Source: Candidatus Auribacterota bacterium (GTDB taxonomy: Bacteria; Auribacterota; JAFGBW01; JAFGJP01). Taken from it: DNA of 8,859 bases. The stretch spans positions 1 through 8,859 of the forward strand of contig JAFGJP010000182.1 of assembly GCA_016929035.1 (NCBI GenBank). Reading direction: 5' to 3'. This document shows, in pieces, positions 6,428 through 8,859 of the stretch (the stretch's first letter is position 1; every line of letters starts with the position of its first letter). The translations under genes were made by a program, and so were the position numbers. The notes under the pieces are model-generated. The model ran no database searches and was not told where the DNA came from. It saw only the letters and a list, made by a program, of their open reading frames with translations.

Positions 6428-7660
6428 TCAGTATATCAGGCCGCGCTCTGAAGCGATCTTGTTGATCTTGCCTCTTGCCGCGACAGCCGGTTTCCAGAAC
6501 CAGCCTTTGGTGTCCCAGCACTGCGCATAGAAATATTTGTCGACAAGTATCTTGTAAGATTCAAGTGCTTTCGGGGCATCGTTTTTTCCCATATAAGCGT
6601 CACCCATGATGAAATAGCAGGTGCCGACGTCATTGAGCGCCCATGCGTCAAAAGCTTTTTCCTTGGGCAGATATCCATCGAGCTTTGACTGCTGCTCATC
6701 GGCCAGTTTCTTGTAAAGCTGGACGCATTTCTTAGCGTAAAGGATAGACGCGTCATAGTCGCCGGAGCCAAGGGCCTGCCAGGCTTTGACAGTAAGCGTT
6801 TCGGAAGTGTAATCGCCGAAGTCGATCCCTGCTTCCATAATAAGGATCTGGTCCTGAGCTGAATCAGCGACTTTCCAGAACCATCCCTGCGGATCCCAGC
6901 TCTGCGCGTAAGTATAATCTTTCATAATTTTGTTATAAACCTTCTTTGCTTCTTCGTTCTTTCCCTGTGCCTGAAGAGATTTGGCCTTAATAAAAAGGAT
7001 TGTGCCGACATCATTGAGCGCCCAGTAGTCAAACGCTTTTTCTTTCGTAGGAAAATCCTGGAGGGAGCTCTGCATTTCTTTGGCCTTTTTATCGTACATT
7101 TGAAGCGTTTTATCAACGTAGGCGTTGACCTGGTCATAACGGCCTGCGACCAGGGCTTCCCATGCCTTGGAGACAAGGGTCTCTGATTTCATGTTGCCGA
7201 AATCAACGCCTGATTCCATTCCCAGTAATTCGTCTTTGGATGCATCGGCCACTTTCCAGAACCATCCCTGCGGGTCCCAGCACTGCGCGTAGCCGTAATT
7301 ATCGAGAATAGACTGAAAGACCTTTTTGGCCTCATCATTTTTTCCCTGCTCTTTCAGGGCCTTGCCCTTGACAAAAAGGCAGGCGCCCACATCGTTGAGC
7401 GCCCAGTAATTGTTGGCTTCATCAGCAGGAGCAAAATCCGTGAGAGATGCCTGCTGCTCAAGGGCTTTTTTAGAAAATAAAGAGACGCATTTGTCGGCGT
7501 AGGCCGTGACCGCGTCGTAGTCTTTTGTCTGGAACGCAGACCAGGCTTTTGTCGACAGGGTCTTGGACGACTCGTCCCCGAAGTTGTACTCCGCCCCGTA
7601 ACCGAGAGCGGTAAAGAAAAGAAAAAATACAGCGCATAAAGAAACAGCTTTCTTTAACAT
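6428..7660 (-). CDS. Exported protein of three 127-residue Trp/Cys TPR-like repeats, function unknown
   Basis: The 410 residues start with a Sec signal peptide (MLKK, hydrophobic 5-19, cleavage probably near GYGA at 20-23). The rest is three tandem units at 27-153, 154-280 and 281-407, aligned without a single indel: FGD/FGN at 27, 154, 281; ALNDVG at 87, 214, 341; YAQ(C/S)WD at 124, 251, 378. Each unit looks all-helical with two TPR-like helix pairs, KAWxALxxxxYDxxxxY and ALNDVGxxxFIxGxAxxxxGKNxEAKKVY, then the Trp-rich motif WDPQGWFWKVAD. Cysteines occur at 58, 94, 127 and at 312, 348, 381, but the middle unit has Thr, Ile and Ser there. TPR-type superhelices generally bind proteins or peptides, so a periplasmic or surface scaffold is plausible but not shown. 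AAGGAGG lies nine bases before the ATG. The gene is downstream of a two-repeat paralogue on the same strand. I do not recognise a characterised relative. Confidence 0.9.
   Translation of the reverse strand: MLKKAVSLCAVFFLFFTALGYGAEYNFGDESSKTLSTKAWSAFQTKDYDAVTAYADKCVSLFSKKALEQQASLTDFAPADEANNYWALNDVGACLFVKGKALKEQGKNDEAKKVFQSILDNYGYAQCWDPQGWFWKVADASKDELLGMESGVDFGNMKSETLVSKAWEALVAGRYDQVNAYVDKTLQMYDKKAKEMQSSLQDFPTKEKAFDYWALNDVGTILFIKAKSLQAQGKNEEAKKVYNKIMKDYTYAQSWDPQGWFWKVADSAQDQILIMEAGIDFGDYTSETLTVKAWQALGSGDYDASILYAKKCVQLYKKLADEQQSKLDGYLPKEKAFDAWALNDVGTCYFIMGDAYMGKNDAPKALESYKILVDKYFYAQCWDTKGWFWKPAVAARGKINKIASERGLIY
6440..7582 (-). repeat. Three tandem 381-bp coding repeats
   Basis: Units occupy 7582-7202, 7201-6821 and 6820-6440. 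The DNA is still visibly similar: the segment encoding ALNDVGT begins with gtgccgacgt, gtgccgacat and gcgcccacat (plus-strand sense) at 6621, 7002 and 7383, exactly 381 bases apart each time. Confidence 0.92.
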
Positions 7661-7708
7661 GACACGTTCCCTCCTTGTGATTTCAATTTTTCCGCTGAAA
7701 AGTTATTA

Positions 7709-7725
7709 AGCATACATCATGCCAG
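7709..7725 (-). promoter_or_regulatory. Sigma54-like -24/-12 promoter of the three-repeat gene
   Basis: On the minus strand 7725-7709 reads CTGGCATGATGTATGCT. It matches the sigma54 consensus YTGGCACGRNNNTTGCW at all fixed positions but two, with the invariant GG and GC at the correct distance. Transcription would start near 7698, giving a leader of about 38 bases that includes the AAGGAGG site. A competing sigma70 -10 box TATAAT lies at 7739-7734 (minus strand) but lacks a good -35. No activator site is recognised. Confidence 0.5.
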
Positions 7726-7790
7726 AATTTAAGATTATAGAAGTGTCTCAGGGAGAATAAGTTAAAGATTAGAAGCATGAGAATCGATAT

Positions 7791-7805
7791 GTATATATAC
7801 TATAC
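7791..7805. promoter_or_regulatory. AT-rich palindrome between the two repeat-protein genes
   Basis: GTATATATAC (7791-7800) is a perfect 10-base palindrome, extended by a further TATAC. It lies just after the stop of the two-repeat gene and 66 bases before the sigma54-like site. It lacks the GC-rich stem of a terminator; it could be a regulator site or chance. No strong terminator separates the two genes, so read-through is possible. Confidence 0.25.
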
Positions 7806-7814
7806 AGTCTGTTA

Positions 7815-8681
7815 CTATTTTACTTTAAACAATTTTGCGTTATCTATGACGGAATCAAGAGTCTCAAGCGTAATGGAGGCCTGTCTGGCCGGCTTCCAGA
7901 AGAACTGTCCGGCAGGGTCCCAGCACTGGGCAAAAGAGAAACGGCTGGCAAGATTTTCATAAGCTTCTTTTGCTTTTTTGAAGTCTTTTTTCGCCATGTA
8001 GGCCTCACCCATTATGAAGTAGCAGGTCCCCACATCATTAAGGGCCCAGTAATCAAAGGCGCGTTTCTCTTCCGGATAGTTTTCCAGTTTGCTCTGCATG
8101 TCCGTGGCGAATTTCATGTAGAGGTGAACGCATTTCCTGGCATAGACAAGGCATTCGTCATAGCGCCCTTCATTGAGAGCGCTCCAGGCTTTGGCCGTCA
8201 GGGTCTGGGACGTGTAATCGCCGAAATCAAGGCCGCATTCCATGAGAACGATCTGGTCTCTGGCCGCCTCGTCGACTTTCCAGTACCACCCCTGCTCATC
8301 CCAGCACTGGGCAAAAGAATAGTGATCGATGATGTCCTGGAAAATTTCTCTGGCCTTTTTGTTTTCTCCGCGCATGTAAAAGGTCCGTCCTTTGAGGAAA
8401 AGGCAGGTGCCCACATCATTGAGCACCTGATAGAATTCCATATTTTGCGGATCAGGAAAATCCCTCAGCATGGATTGCTTTTCCTTTGCCTGGTCTGCAA
8501 ACAGCTTGATGCAGTCATCACAGAAGCGATGGACTTCCTCGAAATGCCCATCGGCCAGAGCGTCCCAGGCCTTTTGCGTGAGATGGCTGGAAAGATGAGT
8601 AGGTTGTTCCTCGGCCAGAGCAAAAAATGGCAGAGTGAGAGCGGTGAAAATAATAAGAAAACAGCCGGTTATCTTCTTCAT
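7815..8681 (-). CDS. Exported protein of two 127-residue Trp/Cys TPR-like repeats, paralogue of the neighbour
   Basis: The 288 residues begin with a clear signal peptide ending ALA (21-23) before EEQ. Two units follow in the same 127-residue register as the neighbouring protein: KAW at 37 and 164, LNDVG at 87 and 214, FAQCWD at 123 and 250. The second unit ends DPAGQFFWKP, one residue longer than the GWYWK or GWFWK seen in the others. Both units keep the three cysteines (57, 93, 126 and 184, 220, 253); unit one has two more at 54 and 149. The second unit resembles the last unit of the neighbour most (FGDYTSxTLTxKAW, NDVGTCYFIMGxAYM), which suggests that the C-terminal unit is an ancestral capping type. 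The ATG has AGGGA six bases upstream; an antisense frame over the same bases has no support. Gene duplication followed by loss or gain of a middle unit explains the pair. Function unknown; periplasmic or surface location inferred. Confidence 0.9.
   Translation of the reverse strand: MKKITGCFLIIFTALTLPFFALAEEQPTHLSSHLTQKAWDALADGHFEEVHRFCDDCIKLFADQAKEKQSMLRDFPDPQNMEFYQVLNDVGTCLFLKGRTFYMRGENKKAREIFQDIIDHYSFAQCWDEQGWYWKVDEAARDQIVLMECGLDFGDYTSQTLTAKAWSALNEGRYDECLVYARKCVHLYMKFATDMQSKLENYPEEKRAFDYWALNDVGTCYFIMGEAYMAKKDFKKAKEAYENLASRFSFAQCWDPAGQFFWKPARQASITLETLDSVIDNAKLFKVK
7842..8606 (-). repeat. Two tandem 381-bp coding repeats
   Basis: Unit one covers about 8606-8226 and unit two about 8225-7842. 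The segment encoding the NDVGT helix begins gtgcccacat at 8407 and gtccccacat at 8026 (plus-strand sense), again 381 bases apart, matching the period in the neighbouring gene. Confidence 0.88.
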
Positions 8682-8726
8682 AGCGTCCCTGCCTGATGAG
8701 TGCGGAAGTCAGGCCCCTTTGAGTAT

Positions 8727-8755
8727 CTTATAGCACCAACTTAAGTTATTGAAAA
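8727..8755 (-). promoter_or_regulatory. Sigma70-like promoter of the two-repeat gene
   Basis: On the minus strand TTTTCA (8755-8750) and TATAAG (8732-8727) are 17 bases apart, with 4/6 and 5/6 matches to consensus. Transcription would begin near 8720, about 40 bases before the ATG. No sigma54-like GG/GC pair is seen here. Confidence 0.45.
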
Positions 8756-8859
8756 GAAAAATCTTAACTAATTCTTTCAGGCAGGTTAAGGCTGTCAGGA
8801 TTCAGCCGGAGAGCGGTAAAGTCCTCTTTGCTTTAGGCTGCGCGCTGAGCGAAGAAGGG
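8749..8859 (+). CDS. Edge fragment of a plus-strand TPR protein, or a remnant of one
   Basis: This reading frame stays open to the right edge and encodes 37 residues if it starts at TTG 8749. Its end, KAVRIQP then SGKVLFALGCALSEEG, closely follows the junction of two classical TPR motifs (A at 27 and P at 32 of one repeat, LG and the helix-ending G of the next). The composition is unlike that of an antisense shadow. The start is weak: no ribosome site, no ATG in frame, and an in-frame stop TAG at 8731-8733. The bases also overlap the leftward promoter. It may be a complete gene start, a gene lacking its front, or a decayed copy. It differs in sequence from the 127-residue repeat family next door. 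Confidence 0.4.
   Translation, partial: MKRKILTNSFRQVKAVRIQPESGKVLFALGCALSEEG

Noticed and set aside
8649..8681. Lipobox-like ITGC at the start of the two-repeat protein
   Set aside because: The Cys is residue 7, before the hydrophobic core, so it is part of the signal peptide; ALA cleavage at 21-23 fits better.
8124..8696. 190-codon plus-strand frame over the two-repeat gene
   Set aside because: It is antisense to the 127-residue repeats, whose pattern is conserved at protein level on the minus strand.

Overview
The window reads as a chromosomal piece from an uncultured diderm (Gram-negative-type) bacterium. It contains a lipoprotein signal, two Sec signal peptides, Shine-Dalgarno sites and 4-base stop/start overlaps. 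The gene mix (sugar-polymer biosynthesis, a c-di-GMP/CheY/CheX cassette, a purine permease, secreted TPR-like repeat proteins) and the short word-like intergenic repeats would suit a lineage such as Candidatus Omnitrophota or a deltaproteobacterium-like group. No marker gene is present, so the taxonomy is a guess.

Left part, minus strand (1-2321): a glutamine-dependent asparagine synthase-type amidotransferase (asnB type) is followed, with an ATGA overlap, by the N-terminal part of a GT4-like glycosyltransferase that runs off the left edge. This pairing is typical of capsule, exopolysaccharide or O-antigen clusters. A five-unit heptanucleotide tandem repeat sits exactly on the stop/start junction. 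An AT-rich divergent intergenic region (2322-2570) holds a good sigma70-type promoter for the rightward operon and two inverted repeats.

Centre, plus strand (2571-6060): a compact cassette of a PilZ domain protein (c-di-GMP receptor), a canonical single-domain CheY, a CheX-type CheY-P phosphatase and an outer-membrane-type lipoprotein with a CsgG/LpoB-like look. An NCS2-family nucleobase permease follows after a 62-base gap and may or may not be cotranscribed. There is no CheA or receptor in view, so the CheY must be phosphorylated by a kinase encoded elsewhere.

Convergent gap (6061-6427): no gene. It holds a five-unit heptamer array, a long purine tract, three tandem octamers with an inverted partner that forms a hairpin plus T-run, loosely repeated word-like sequence, and a strong terminator for the leftward gene.

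Right part, minus strand (6428-8681): two tandem paralogues encode exported proteins built from a 127-residue repeat unit, three units in one and two in the other. Each unit contains ALNDVG-like and YAQCWDPxGWFWK motifs and, except in one unit, the same three cysteines. The unit is kept in register with no indel over almost the whole length. The function is unknown to me and this is the most unusual content of the window. A sigma54-like promoter precedes the three-unit gene and a sigma70-like promoter the two-unit gene. At the right edge a plus-strand reading frame (from about 8749) encodes a stretch very close to the classical TPR consensus; it is either the start of another TPR gene or a remnant.
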